From NCBI GenBank assembly GCA_035578905.1, contig JAQJVL010001117.1, positions 124,001 to 188,000 of the forward strand: a stretch of 64,000 bases of DNA, given 5' to 3'. Below are positions 20,213 to 32,458 of this stretch, piece after piece. Each line of letters starts with the position of its first letter. The first letter of the stretch is position 1. The position numbers and the translations under genes are program-made. Below the pieces are notes generated by a model that was not told where the DNA came from, did no database searches, and saw nothing but the letters and a program-made list of their open reading frames with translations. The stretch is from Stictocephala bisonia (Eukaryota; Arthropoda; Insecta; Hemiptera; Membracidae).

Positions 20213-23200
20213 TTAGTCAGTGGGCAGAGGAAACACCTTTACCACTGGTCTAGTAAGGTTTCCATTTGGAGTGCGTAAGTCCACCACGCGCACAACACCA
20301 TCAGTCCCTGGGTGTACGGCGGTAACACGAGCCAGAGGCCACGAGAGGGGCGGAGAGTTCTGGTGCACTAGCACGAGATCACCAACTTTGATATTCTCGC
20401 GTGGTTGGGTCCACTTATAACGTTGCTGAACGTATGCAAGTATTCCAGCTGCCATCGTTTCCAGATGCGTTGGTGAAGAGCTTGAACCAACTGCCAATGT
20501 CGTAGGCGGTTGTCCGGTGCGTCGAGGAGGTCGGGTTCTGGGACCGACGCTAGGGGGGCACCAATCAAGAAGTGTCCCGGAGTGAGGGCAGAGAAGTCAG
20601 CAGGATCGCTGGAGAGTGGAGTGAGTGGCCGCGAGTTTAGCATGGCCTCTATCTGAGTGACGAGTGTCATAAATTCTGGCAGTGTCAGGATGTGGTCTCC
20701 CATGACACGACGTAAGTGGTGTTTGGTGCTTTTCACAGCGTTCTCCCATAATCCACCTTGGTGGGGAGCAGCAGGAGGGTTGAACTTGAAGTCGATACCT
20801 CGAGGAGTAGTGAAGTGAAGCAGCTTTTTCTGCGAATTGGTTGAGAACAATGTTTCCTTTAAGATATTTTGAAGGGCGTTATCAGCACCGACATAGTTCG
20901 TACCACAATCGGAAAACAATTGAACACACAGACCTCGTCGAGATACAAAGCGCGTGAGTGCTGCAATAAAGGCGTCGGTGGTCAAGTCTGTCACCACTTC
21001 AAGATGCACAGCCTTTGTGACCATACACACAAATACACAAATATACACCTTTATGTGTCGAATGCCACAGAGATTTAACACCTTTGCGTTGAATGGTCCA
21101 CAGAAGTCTGTTTCAGTGGATAAGAATGGTCGAGCGGGAGTCACTCGTGACGGAGGGAGGTTGCCCATTAGTGGGGCTTGATTTCGTGGCTTGTTTCTAA
21201 AACATGTTAGACATTGGAAAATGCGTGAGCGTATAACGCTCCTCGCGCAGAGAATCCACACGAATTGGGATAGCAGAGACTGTGTTAGCTGTGGTCCAGC
21301 ATGGAGATTTGAGCGGTGGTGATGATCCACAATGAGGTTTACAACATGATGTTTCTTGGGTAGAAGAACTGGATGACGGACGTCGTGTGCCAGGGAAGAA
21401 CGGTTGAGACGCCCACCAACACGTAGAATGCCTTGCGTGTCCAGAAACGGTTTCAGGCGCTGAAGTCTTGTTGAGCAGGGACGCCCAGAGCGTAGTGACG
21501 AGATGTCGTCTGCAAATGCAGATTGCTGGACGAGGCCGAAGATCTTGAGTTTAGCTGTGGAGATCTCGGATGGGGAGAGATGTCCCTTGAGACGATTAGC
21601 GCTACGGCAGTTGTGTACAAAGCGCAGAACTAGAGCAAAAATTCGCTCAAGTTTGTCCCACGACGAGAAATTCGTCAGAAGGTCCCAGTCCTTCTGCGGA
21701 ACGGCAGTTAGGACGACTAGCGACGTCTTCTTGAGCTCATCGGACGATGAGAGGTTCACAGGGATGAACTGCTTAGAGGGCCAGTCCTGTTGAGGGAGGC
21801 TGAGCCACGATGGTCCCGTCCACCAGAGAGTGCGGTTCCTAAGCTGGGAGGCAGAAATGCCCCGTGATGCGCAGTCTGCTGGGTTGTCAGTTCCTGCTAT
21901 ATGTCGCCATGAGTCGGGTGATACGAGTTCTTGGATCTGGGATACTCGGTTTGAAACATACGTATTAAGCCTATAAGGCGGAGTTCGTAGCCATGTGAGT
22001 ACTACTGTTGAGTCACATCATAAAAAGGTGGTTTGAGGGGTGATTGTCTCCTTAAATATTGACTGACAATGAGTTGTTATATTAGCGAGCAGATGCGCTC
22101 CGCAAAGCTCGAGACGCGGAAGTGTCACTCGTTTTAGAGGAGCGACGCGAGTTTTCGCCATTATGGGGCGAATGATGACGTCACCTGTCGAAACCTGGCA
22201 GCGGAAATACAACACCGCACTATATCCACTTTCTGACGCATCAGAGAATCCATGGAGTTCTACAACGCAAGAGAGTGAGAGTGGAAACGCTCGAGGAATT
22301 GAGACATGCACTCTGTGCTGCGCGTCAGTGATGAATGAGTGCCATTTTTCGGCAAGTTCGGATGGCAAGGGTTCATCCCAAGACAGACCTGTAGTCCAGA
22401 GAAGTTGCATAAAGCATTTTGCTTGCATTATGCAAGGAGAGAGAAATCCACAGGGATCATATATCTTGGCTATTAAGCTCAAGACAGAGCGTTTAGTAGG
22501 GCGCTCGTCAGGCGGTATGTTAAGAGAATATGTGAAACAATCCGTGGTAGGCGACCAATGTAAACCAAGGATAGAGAACTGCGGAGATAGAGATTCTTGC
22601 AGAAACACTGGAGACTCGCGATGTCCTTCCGGCAGAGCTTGGAGTAGGCGAGTAGAGTTAGAGACCCACTTCCGGAGTTCGAAACCTCCTTGACGCAGTA
22701 GACGGATGAGCTGCTCCTGCAGTTCTAAGGCCGCTTCCTCTGTGTCCGCACCGGAGATGATGTCGTCCACGTAGGTCTGAGTCCTCAGCATGCATGCAGC
22801 GGAGGGGAAGTTCCCACCGTCGTCGTCTGCAAGCTGGTGCAGAGTCTTGATCGCCAAGTAGGGAGAGGTATTCATGCCATAAGTAACAGTGTTCAACTGA
22901 TAAGTTGAGAGAGGATCCTTGGGATGGTCACGCCATAAGATAAGTTGAAATTTCCGGTCATCTGGATGTACTCGGATTTGCCGATACATCTGACGGATGT
23001 CACAGCAAAAAACAATATTGTGACGCCTGAAGTGAAGTAGTATGTCACAAATATTTGTTTGGAGTTTGCGCCCAGTCAATAAGACATCGTTGAGAGAAAC
23101 ACCAGTACTGGTCTTGCAACTCGCATCAAAGACAGTACGGAGTTTTGTGGTGGAACTATTTTCCTTTAGCACCCCATGGTGGGGGAGGAAATAGTGTGGC

Positions 23201-23930
23201 TTAGTTAAATCAGGATTTTGAACTTTAGCCATGTGGTCGAGAGATTGATATTCACTGATAAAGTCGTGATAGAGTTGAGAAAAGTGAGGTTGAGCGTTTA
23301 ATTTCCGCTCGAGAGAATGAAATCGACGCTCAGCAATAGGCTGAGACGATCCTAGGGCAGAATGATTTTCCTTAAACGGAAGTCGAACGGTGTAGCGTCC
23401 TGTTTCATCTCGAGAGTGAGAAGTGGCGAAGTGAGCATCACATTGTTCTTCTTCTTTGGTCTTCTTCGAATATACAGGAATTTCCTCTTGAAGCCAGAAC
23501 CGCTGAAGTGATGAGTGTAGATCTGCGTCGCTTGCTGAGTGTAGAGAGACATTGAGGCTCTTAGAGGTGAGAGTGGATGCGAAAGGTGCGCTGGGAGCAG
23601 TACCCAATACGACAAACCCGAAATGCGTGCCAATTACATGTGGCATATGCTGCCCCAGTGAGAACTGCTCATTAGTGAGTATTTTTGGAAATATACTCCC
23701 ACCTAGGATAACGTCAATTCGTCCAGGTAAATGGAATGTGGGATCAGCGAGAATGTAACTCTGAGTCTTATTGTAGACTTCTGGGGCTAGAGGTACTCTG
23801 GGTAAATCCACGGTCAATTTATCCAATATTAACATTGGCTGGTCAGGAGCAATGATGAGACCAGATAGAGTGCTGATTGTGAGATGAGTTTGACCTTTTG
23901 GTTTTGCCGTGCTTTGGCTGAGGCCAGAGA
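20213..23930 (-). pseudogene. Bel-Pao pol: protease end, RT, RNase H, integrase
   Basis: Reading 5' to 3' on the minus strand: the protease tail (RIDVILGGSIFPKIL), reverse transcriptase with FCCDIRQMYRQIRV, TVTYGMNTSPYLA and TYVDDIISG (YVDD), and RNase H with GFSDASESGYSAV. An in-frame TGA at 22018-22020 sits just before CDSTVVLTWL. The integrase follows with a zinc region, DFCGPFN, SDCGTNYVGA and ENAVKSTKHHL (D-D-E type core). A frameshift near 20440 separates the final segment (VGDLVLVHQNSPPLSWPLARV) ending at 20213. The polyprotein is otherwise complete, about 1200 residues. With one nonsense codon and one or more shifts it is not translatable as it stands. Confidence 0.92.
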
Positions 23931-25530
23931 TGTGACTTAGTACGGCGCACTCCCAAGAGTTGAGCGGCGCGTTCGGAAATTAAATCTGTCATACTCCCTG
24001 AATCAAGTAAAGCCCTGAATACATGGGATCTACCTTCAGGAGTTTTTAGTTGTACCAGTAAGGTGCCCAACAGCACGGTGTAACAATCTGGCATAGAGGG
24101 GGGTGAATCTTGAGAAACGAGAGTCACCTGAGAATCGTTATGGTTCTCACTAGAGCGATGACGTGTATTGGAGACGTCATGAGCTGTGTTACTACAGACG
24201 GGCTGATTAGCAGCATTGCCCGAGGCAGCTTGAAAGTGTAACAGTGAATGGTGTTTTTTGTTACACGTGAGACACGTAGCCTTAGATTGGCATTCCTTGA
24301 GTTCATGAGCGCCTAAGCATGAGATGCAGCGGTTATGTCTCTTGACGAGCTGATGTCGTTCTTGAGGAGTTTTGTCGCGAAAAACCGTACATGAATAGAC
24401 TTTATGTCCACTTTGATTACAAATGAAACATGGAGGAGGCATAGTCTTGGTTTGAGCGGAGTTAGAGTGAGTTGTGACCATTGAAACATCACTAGAGCGA
24501 AAGTTCACCCTTTTTGGCGCAGTCACCTTGTTGCGGGCGTGAGGAGGAACATATGTAGAAGCCTTTACCTGAGAAACGTTATGAGTATTGGCATCTTCAG
24601 TTTGGCTGCATTCAGTGTTCAAAAATGTTATTATTTCTTTGACTTCCGGTAACGAGTGAGCAGACGCGTCATTCGAAGAGGTTGACCGGGAAGCTTCCAG
24701 CTTTTTTCGTAAGTCGGAATCCATACGTCGGAGGATGAGGGCGGAGAGGAGCGGATTGTTTTCACCTACGTCACAATGTAAAGCTTTCAATGCCTGAGAG
24801 TGTTCTGTATATTGATTGACAAATAGTCTGAGACCCTTGATTGAGGACGAACTAATTTGAGGCAGGTCCAGTAACTGGTTCAAATGGAGAGTTTGTAACC
24901 TTCGGGAATTATGGTAGTGATCCCGTAAGAGGTCGTATGCTATTAAGTAATTAGCAGAGGTTAGATTGAGTCCTTTAATTAGGTTTAAGGGCTCGCCGCT
25001 CAGAACGCTCAATAAGTACTGAAATTTCATTACTGCACTAAGACTGGCATTACGGTGAATGGTTGTATCAAATAAATTGATAAAGGAAGTCCAAGTCAGA
25101 AGATCGCCCGAGAATTTTTGTAATTCTAATTTTGGCAGACAGAGACACTAGAGACCTGAGGAGTCATACTGACGTCACTCAAAGCCGAGGGTGTTTTGGG
25201 TTCTTCGCCTGGAAGTAGCGTTTCGATTATACCAAGAATATGAGCGTAGACCTCGTTAATAGAGTCCTGATCTTCCGCTAAGACTTCATCTTCAATGGCC
25301 TCATCATCTGTTAGATTTAAGGCTCGTTGCAGGTTAGCCTCAAAATCAGCTTTCTTTTTCTTGACTTCATTAGAGATGGTTGATAAGCTCTTCAGTTGAG
25401 CAGGCGTAAGAAGCTCCTTTTGGGTAGCGAATTCTTCAACTTGAGTTTTTATTTTAACGAAGCGCGCTTTAGTTAACGCTGTAAGACGAGTATAGAGAGC
25501 CGCCTTGAAATCAGAAACCTTAGGAGCCAT
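23931..25530 (-). pseudogene. Bel-Pao gag and start of protease, frameshifted
   Basis: The start MAPKVSDFKAALYTRL at 25530 fits the usual Bel-Pao Gag N-terminus. A frameshift near 25136 separates it from PKLELQKFSGDLLTW and LLSVLSGEPLNLIKGL (the conserved Gag core). Then come CCHC-like knuckles (CFICNQSGHKVYSC, CISCLGAHELKEC, CLTCNKKHHSLLH) and the aspartic protease active site ALLDSGSMTDLIS. A second frameshift near 23930 puts pol in another frame. Such elements normally encode one Gag-Pol ORF, so both shifts are probably mutations or assembly indels. Confidence 0.9.
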
Positions 25531-26808
25531 TTTGAATTTTTCAGATACAGTAAGTAGTAAAACAAAATTAAATGTAGATATGAAATACAAGACACTATTG
25601 TGAGCAGAGCACTAAGTCGCTAAATACATTTTTCCATATTTTATTTATATCTATTTTGACTTACTTACTACAGTATTAAAATATCGGCAGAGACATAACA
25701 AATTATTTTGCAATAAGAACAATAAACAAACAAATAAATAAGAGATTCAAAGTGTGAGGTAAGCTTAATCTGCAATGTTATAACAATTGCAGTCTTGATT
25801 GGTTCCACTGAGAACTTTGCTTTGATAGCTAGATTTGTTAGTAGCAATGTGTATGAACACTAGAGAGCAAGGAAAAAGTATAAATTTTATTTTCAATGAG
25901 AGATCAGAGAACTAATTATTTTTAGTTAATTAGCTTCCAATAAGCTTATGGTAATAACACATTAGAGAGAGACATGATAAATAGCTAATTCTTGCTTATT
26001 TCAGAGAGAGTGTACAAAACTATAAGTGTACATAACTAGTTTTGTATAGTTAGTTAATTAATTATTAGTTCAGCACAAATACAATAAATATGAATTAGGT
26101 AATTAGCTAAACAAAATTTATTTACCCTAGCAGAGAAATGTGTGTTTAATAAAGCTTAACTGCTTTACCAAAAGAGACTTAAACTAGACTAATTGACTGT
26201 ACACAGTAAAAGACAATAGTTGACCTCACAAAACAGAATGAAAAATCAATATATTGTACAATAATAAGCCGTATAAAACACCTTTTGTATTTAATTAGCC
26301 TTCAAATGCTAATTAGAAAAATAGAATAAAAGATAGTAATTTAATTTAAGATTAAATATATATAAGATTATTCAATTTAATTCAATTTATATTTCTAAGT
26401 TTATACACAAATGAATTAACTAGCCATTGCTATAATCCTTATAATGAGAAGCATTAACTAATGCCTGTAACTACCACAAGGTATGTGAGTAGCGCACTGT
26501 CAATAAAGTAAACAAACAGGAGTTGACAACTTTACTGTCAGCGCATGCGCTATAGAGCGGATGTGCTGCAGACAGCCTGAGAGAGAGTGAGGGGTTGGAA
26601 AAATCAATACTGTCAACCTCGAATCGGCACGCTTCGGAGATGTTCGTGATTCTTCGTAAGCAGTACGCCTGGTATTGGGCTAGGGGCGTGGCCTTCGCAA
26701 ACTGCAAAGAAAGACAACAATTGCAAATGGCGAACACTGAAGTGAATCGTGCTTTCTATTATCCACAAATAAGAGTTTCTGTATTTCCAAAGAACTGTAT
26801 CCCAGAAA
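25531..26808. other. Bel-Pao 5' leader
   Basis: About 1.3 kb of AT-rich sequence between the gag start and the primer binding site. Short ORFs here match nothing I know. A packaging or leader role is inferred only from position. Confidence 0.5.
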
Positions 26809-26826
26809 TCCGGTTCGAAATGACCA
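26809..26826 (-). promoter_or_regulatory. tRNA primer binding site of the Bel-Pao element
   Basis: The minus strand reads TGGTCATTTCGAACCGGA, starting 5 nt inside the 5' LTR. It would pair with a tRNA 3' end finishing in CCA that has GGTTCGA in its T-arm. The tRNA species is not assigned. Confidence 0.65.
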
Positions 26827-26831
26827 AAACA

Positions 26832-27726
26832 TGAGCGGTAAATGAGAGATGAGAAAATTAAATATTTATATCTAAATTGATTCGAAGGACCAGGGAATTT
26901 TTATATTAAAAAACGCCCAAAAAGTTAATGTCTATAGAGAGAGTTTGTGGTTAATTTGTTGTTGCAAAATGGGACAAAATGTTGAGTAATATGTTGATAA
27001 TTATAAAAATAAATAAAGTTACACACATGAAATGATGAAAACAGTACCTTGTCCAATATTCCAATTAGGTGAGGGAAGGTCCGGAGACAACCGTTGGTGA
27101 GGTGGTAGCGAGGTCCATCAATGTCCTGGTACAAAGTAGGGAAACGCCAACGAACGACAGTTCTCACTTCATTTCACCTTCTTGACACGAATCACGGTAG
27201 AATGCTTTCGCAAAGTTCATCTGCCACGGAAGCGCGCACAAAGGAAGTTCTAGAAGATCTTGAAGCACATATTACAATGGGAATTTACACAAGAAATTAA
27301 ATGTACAAAATATCACACACAAAAATATTAAAAGACGTTTAAGAGTGGTTAACAGAGATTTATGAAACAATATAGAGAAAGCACGAGGCAGAGGGCCTCC
27401 AAAAGTGTATATTAGAGAAGTGCGCTGTGAGAGGGACGTTACAAGACAGAGTGAGGTGGCGTAAACCCCGCGTGGTGCAAAACGTTTTTAGAACAGTGCA
27501 TTCCAACCAATCAGATTTCAAGACGACTGACTACGTCATATCGCCTGATTTATGTCGCTTTTAGAAAGCGTTATCCCCCTCTCTCTCTCTCTCTGTTGAG
27601 ATATTTCAAATTAAAAAATAATACAACTTAAAATGCGCTCTTGGCTTAAAAACTATTTCTTAATGCTAAAGTGTTAACACATTAAATGGTATTAGAAAAC
27701 CTTAAAATAAATATAAGTACTGAACA
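26832..27726 (-). repeat. Bel-Pao 5' LTR
   Basis: 895 bp, near-identical to 19216-20107. It carries the retrotransposon promoter for minus-strand transcription. The flanking TAAGA copy follows at 27727. Confidence 0.93.
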
Positions 27727-27731
27727 TAAGA

Positions 27732-28588
27732 CTAATATAATCAAGTAATTTTATTTAAACCAAGTAAAATTGATTTTAATCTTGCAATAATATAACAGAA
27801 TTTATCTAGTATTATTGAAGAATAAAGCAAACTGGAATCAGTGTAAAATAAAACAGAAACATGTAAAGAAATTTTTTTAATTTACAATAACAGATAACAT
27901 TTGAATTACATTTTTGCTTAGTAATAATGAAATCAGTGCCTACTTTAAGGTTAATGATCAAGAAATTATAAAACCTAATAAATTGCAAACCAACTAGGCT
28001 GAGTATCTTAAGAAAAAAAAATCTTAAGAAAAAATAAATTAAAATAGGCATATTCACCTATTAATGGGTTTGGTTTGTTTATATAATAAATTATGATATT
28101 AAAAAATATGAATAATTAATAATTATTAAACAATCATTAAGAGACTATTTATTTTTTATTTGTTTAAAACAGAAACAAAAAAATATTTAAAAAAAACACA
28201 TGAAGCCAATAGAACCAATAGTTGTATGAATAACAAAAATAAAATAAAAGTCTGGATAAAGTAAGTGATGTTGGTAATACAGTATATCAGTTATACTTTA
28301 AAAATAACATCAAGTATTAAACCATATCAAGTAAAAGGTATTAGCCTAACAACACCATAATCATAACTTAGAACTAATAAATTTAAAAAATCATAATATG
28401 GTAACATTAAAATAAAGTCAGTCTTTTAAAAAATAGGTACTATATTATTAGCACTTTGGTCGCAGGTAACTAAATATACTGCAAGACAGGTGTGGTGTAT
28501 TCTAATCTACTAAACAATACATACATAATAATATAACCTATGATACATTAACAATCAATTCTAACCCTTTTACTGAAGTGGTTTTTAC
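27732..28588. other. AT-rich stretch without a recognised gene
   Basis: Highly AT-rich sequence downstream of the hAT gene M. Short ORFs are low-complexity. It probably includes the 3' end of that hAT element, but I could not find its terminus. Confidence 0.4.
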
Positions 28589-29221
28589 TTACTTCCAAAT
28601 CTTTGCTTTCAACATTGCTGGTGAGGGCTCAAATTTTGTACATCCACCTTCATCAGCAATACCTTCTTTGGAAGCCATTAGGGATACAATAGTTTCAGTT
28701 TTCAATCTGTTCCGATGTGCAGTTTTTATGTTTTTCAGCATACTAAAGACTCGTTCTACAGAGGCATTTGAAAATGGTAATACCAACAGGAGACAGATGA
28801 TTTTTTTTTAGCTCTCCAAATAAAGACACACCAATAGCATTTTTTAGCAGAAAGACTTTATTCCAGTATACTTCTGGAGGAAGAGTAGGTTCCAATCCGT
28901 GTATTTGAAAATCAAGCAAAGCTTGGTCTCTCCACTCCTGCTCAGCCTTTGTCTTATTGACAGTCTCATTTAGGATGCTAAATCTCTTAAATACTTTTTC
29001 CAGGGATCTAACTTTAAGGGATTGTGCTATTTCAGGATCAACAATCTCTACTATTGAAAAAAATTCATCTTTGAAGACAAATCTTTTCTTAATTTGAGTA
29101 ATGGATTCTATGTAAAAATTCTGGATGGTTTCAAAAAATATATCAAGTTCATGTTTAGGGACATCTGGGTCATTCTTTAGACTTGTTACAGATTCATGGG
29201 CTTCAAGTCCTAAGTAAATTT

Positions 29222-32200
29222 CCGTCAAATGGGGCTACTTTGATACGAAAAACACATACTTTGTTAAATATTTTTTATACTAAACAACTTTTTGAGATGA
29301 ATTATTTTTTTTAACCATGGCACAGGTTTGTACTATCAAAATATCTTACACTATAAAAATTAGCAGTTTGGTTTACCTTAAAAAAAAAATTAAATATGAC
29401 CGTTCAAAGTAGCCCCATATGTGGGGCTACTTTGATACACCATACTAAAAGCATAGAGGCAGCTATGTTATTGGGCTGGGGGCTATAACTGATACATCAC
29501 TTAAAAGAGGGGGTTATTCTGAACAATTTGATATATAATACAAAATAGTTTGGAGCAAAAAAAATTTTTTTTTTTGTAAGAAAATACAGCAACGTACCTG
29601 AAATGTCCTGAAGGTTTCAACTAAATAATATGAGGGTTTCTTATCACTTCAGTCTTGATAATTAATAAGCAAAATAATATTAAAATACTGTATTTTTAAG
29701 AAAAAAATATAAAACTAACACATTGTTCATAGTTTTTTTTTTTACACATCATTAAATTTCACTATTTACAGGCTATTTACAAGAACCGCAGGTTTGTCTT
29801 ATTGTAAGTTCAACCCATCAAATGAAGTTCTGCTGAATTTCATGATACCCCTGTTAGTGGTAGTGGGTTCTGGCAAAACCTGGAGAACATCTTGTTCAGG
29901 AATGTTGTCACAGTCCTCCTTCTCTGGCCATATGAAGCCATCAAGAGCTTGCCGTGTGAATTTAACTTTAAAACCGTCTTCGGTTATGTCCAGGACTTGT
30001 CCCACAAAGTGTTTCTTGCTCTTTTTCATTGAGTATTCTACAATAACCCAACTTGATACCTTAACAGGTTGCACCTCAGGTTCCTCTTCCGGGTCAGAGA
30101 CGAGTAAGGAAACATCCATGAAGGATTCTACATCCGATGGTATATCTGACTCGTGGCCATCGGAGCTACCGCTAGATGAAGAGTCATGAGTTGGTTTCTT
30201 TTTTTCCTTTCCTGTTTTTCATTTGCCTTGGCTTTGGTTGTGTTTGCAGGATTCTGTTTTGTTGCCTGCTCATATTCACCATAGCTAATGCTACGGCCAG
30301 CTTTAACAAATAAATTTGCCCTTTTGGAGGTTTTTGTTGTTGGGCCACTACGCATTTTGCTCAACAAGCTTACAACAACATTTTCCATTATTCTAGGTGG
30401 TGTCACATAACTGTCACTCTCAGTTTGAGAAATACCACTACTGGTTGAGGTACCAGGTTTTGGTGATGAGGTTCCACTACAGTCTGCAACTTCGGGGGTT
30501 GCAGGTCCTGGAACTGCACTCTTGGGTGCCTGTGCCGGAATTGGTAGCTTATTAAGCACATATTGCGGATTTAAAGGTCTGATACCTGTACTTGCAAATC
30601 CGGCCTTGATGTTGTTTTCTGCTTTTGGTTCCAGGGCAACCATTAGTTTCTTTAACAGCTTAGGAAATACTTCCTTCGGAAGACTTTCAATGTTCCTACC
30701 AGCTGTAATACGCCACTCTTCGAGGATTGCTCGCCAATGCTTTTTCAGAGGCGCATAAAAAGCAACATCTAAGGGTTGTGTAAGATGTGTTGTATTAGCA
30801 GGTAAACAACAAAATGTTATTTTGTACTTCTTGCACTTTTTCAAAACATCAGCTGAAAAGTGAGATGAGAGATTATCTCCAATAACGACAGTTGGGCCTT
30901 GCCGAGATTTCGCCCAAGGAACAACTATTGTAAAAAACCAATTCCGAAAAGTTACTTCGTCAAACCACCCACTTTTTGTACGATTGTATCTTGCTCCGGG
31001 GGGACCTTCCTCAGTCCACGTGTTCCAAATCGCATCGGATTTATAAACGACATAAGGTGGTAGAGTTACGCCTGAGTCTGTTACGGCGAACATTACAGAA
31101 AACGCAGACTTTGTGAAGTTAATGACTCTTTCAGGCCTTTTAACCTTAGTCTTAAAAATCATTTTCCTGTTTTTGGGATCATTTACCAAATTTGTTTCAT
31201 CGTAGTTTAGGATATTCCCATCTGGAACTCCAGCTAAAGTTTCTGTCAGATTAGCAAAATATTGCTCAATATCGTGAAGTTTTGGCCCTCTTCGCTTTGA
31301 TGTTCTGACACATCCTTTCGGTTAAGATATGTTTGTGTCTTTTTAAAAAGGACAGTGCCCAGTCTCTTCCTGGTAGATTGTCCTTGAATACCCGTATTGT
31401 GAGACCACGGGCATCTAGATAAGACTTAGTAAGGCATCTCAACTGAAATATGTCAAGCGGGTATCCCCACTCACTTAATACAATGAGATTGTCGACAATT
31501 AACGCTTCATCTTCACTACTTAAAATTACTGGGTGGCCAGATTTCTTTCTCTTCACAATAAATTCTATCTGTTCCCCTTCCTGTTCAGAATTTTCACTCC
31601 CATCTTGAGATTCAACTTGGGATTCTGCCTGACGATCCCTAGCAGCTTGCTTAAATGCTCTGACATATTTTACAAGTGTACCTGTACTCACTTTATACTG
31701 CTTGACTGCATCCCTAAACTTAACTTCACCACTTGCAACCTTTTTAACTGCTTCTTGCAACTGTTCATCACTGTAATTTCTGTAAGATCTTGCACCCACT
31801 TTCTTTTTATATGTTCTAACCATTATTGTTACTTGTTTACAAAACTGTTCTAATTTGATAACAACTTAACTGAGACAAACAAAGTTAACCTGAAACAGAT
31901 ATAAAAACACGATGTGAATGATGCCCATGGTATTTGTAGGTTATGTTTGAATGAAAAACAAACAGAACACATGATTTGGCTACAAAAAAAGGACATTAGA
32001 GACAGACTGTAAGGAGGTTCAAAGTAGCCCCTAAAAATGATAGCGTTCAAAGTAGCCCCATTTTACATAAAAAGTGCAGAGGTAATTTTAAAAAAAATAT
32101 ACAATTTTTAATTTTATAAATAGCTACTTCAAATTTAAGGACTAGGTTAAAAAACAATCAAATATTCCTAAAAAAAATGCTGTTTTAAAAAATATTCATT

Positions 32201-32458
32201 TTGTAACCGGAGACAGACACAATTTGACGGACATAAAAAACACAAAAAATAGGGATTGTGTTTTATAAATATAAAAATATAAAGATTTTAATGCATTTTT
32301 AAAAATTTGTATTTAATACATGACTTAAAGGTACATACTACAATAGGGAATTTTTTCAGATTTTTTTTCCAGTTCCAACATAGTAAAAATCATGATTTTA
32401 TAATTTTAGTGTTTTTGTTCAAAGTAGCCCCCATGTTCAAAGTAGCCCCATTTGACGG
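29222..32458 (-). mobile_element. pogo-type element N (CAAAGTAGCCCC repeats)
   Basis: Inverted ends both read CCGTCAAATGGGGCTACTTTGA. Internal repeats of TTCAAAGTAGCCCC occur near 29403, 32017, 32032 and 32418. Between 29410 and 29432 two of them form a palindrome. The flanks show TT on both sides, and the host hAT frame (KEE-IYLG) is restored by removing the element and one AA/TT copy. About 3.2 kb with one transposase gene. Confidence 0.85.
29799..31823 (-). pseudogene. pogo-type transposase of element N
   Basis: The start MVRTYKKKVGARSYRNYS leads to a psq-like HTH (AVKQYKVSTGTLVKYV) and a CENP-B-like region (GLTIRVFKDNLPGRDWALSFL). A frameshift near 31270 precedes NYDETN (first Asp). Then come FTIVVPWAKSR, VVIGDNLSSH (second Asp) and TQPLDVAFYAPLKKHW (third Asp). 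A linker rich in Ser/Pro follows, a second frameshift near 30190, and a C-terminal domain VGQVLDITEDGFKVKF with FIWPEKEDCDNIP. Apart from two shifts all three catalytic residues are present. It is distantly related to elements L and D. Confidence 0.87.

Larger units (their letters stand above)
19216..27726 (-). mobile_element. Full-length Bel-Pao LTR retrotransposon
   Basis: Two LTRs (19216-20107 and 26832-27726) in direct orientation enclose gag and pol on the minus strand. The 5-bp target duplication TAAGA lies at 19211-19215 and 27727-27731. A primer-binding-site-like sequence sits 5 nt inside the right LTR and a purine tract borders the left LTR, confirming minus orientation. No envelope-like frame is seen. 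Gag and pol both carry breaks. Confidence 0.95.

Noticed and set aside
22163..22693. 176-residue plus-strand ORF
   Set aside because: It is antisense to the Bel-Pao reverse transcriptase, with no motif and better explained as a shadow.
26595..26834. 79-residue plus ORF near the Bel-Pao right LTR
   Set aside because: It runs through the primer binding site in the wrong strand for the element and has no similarity that I recognise.
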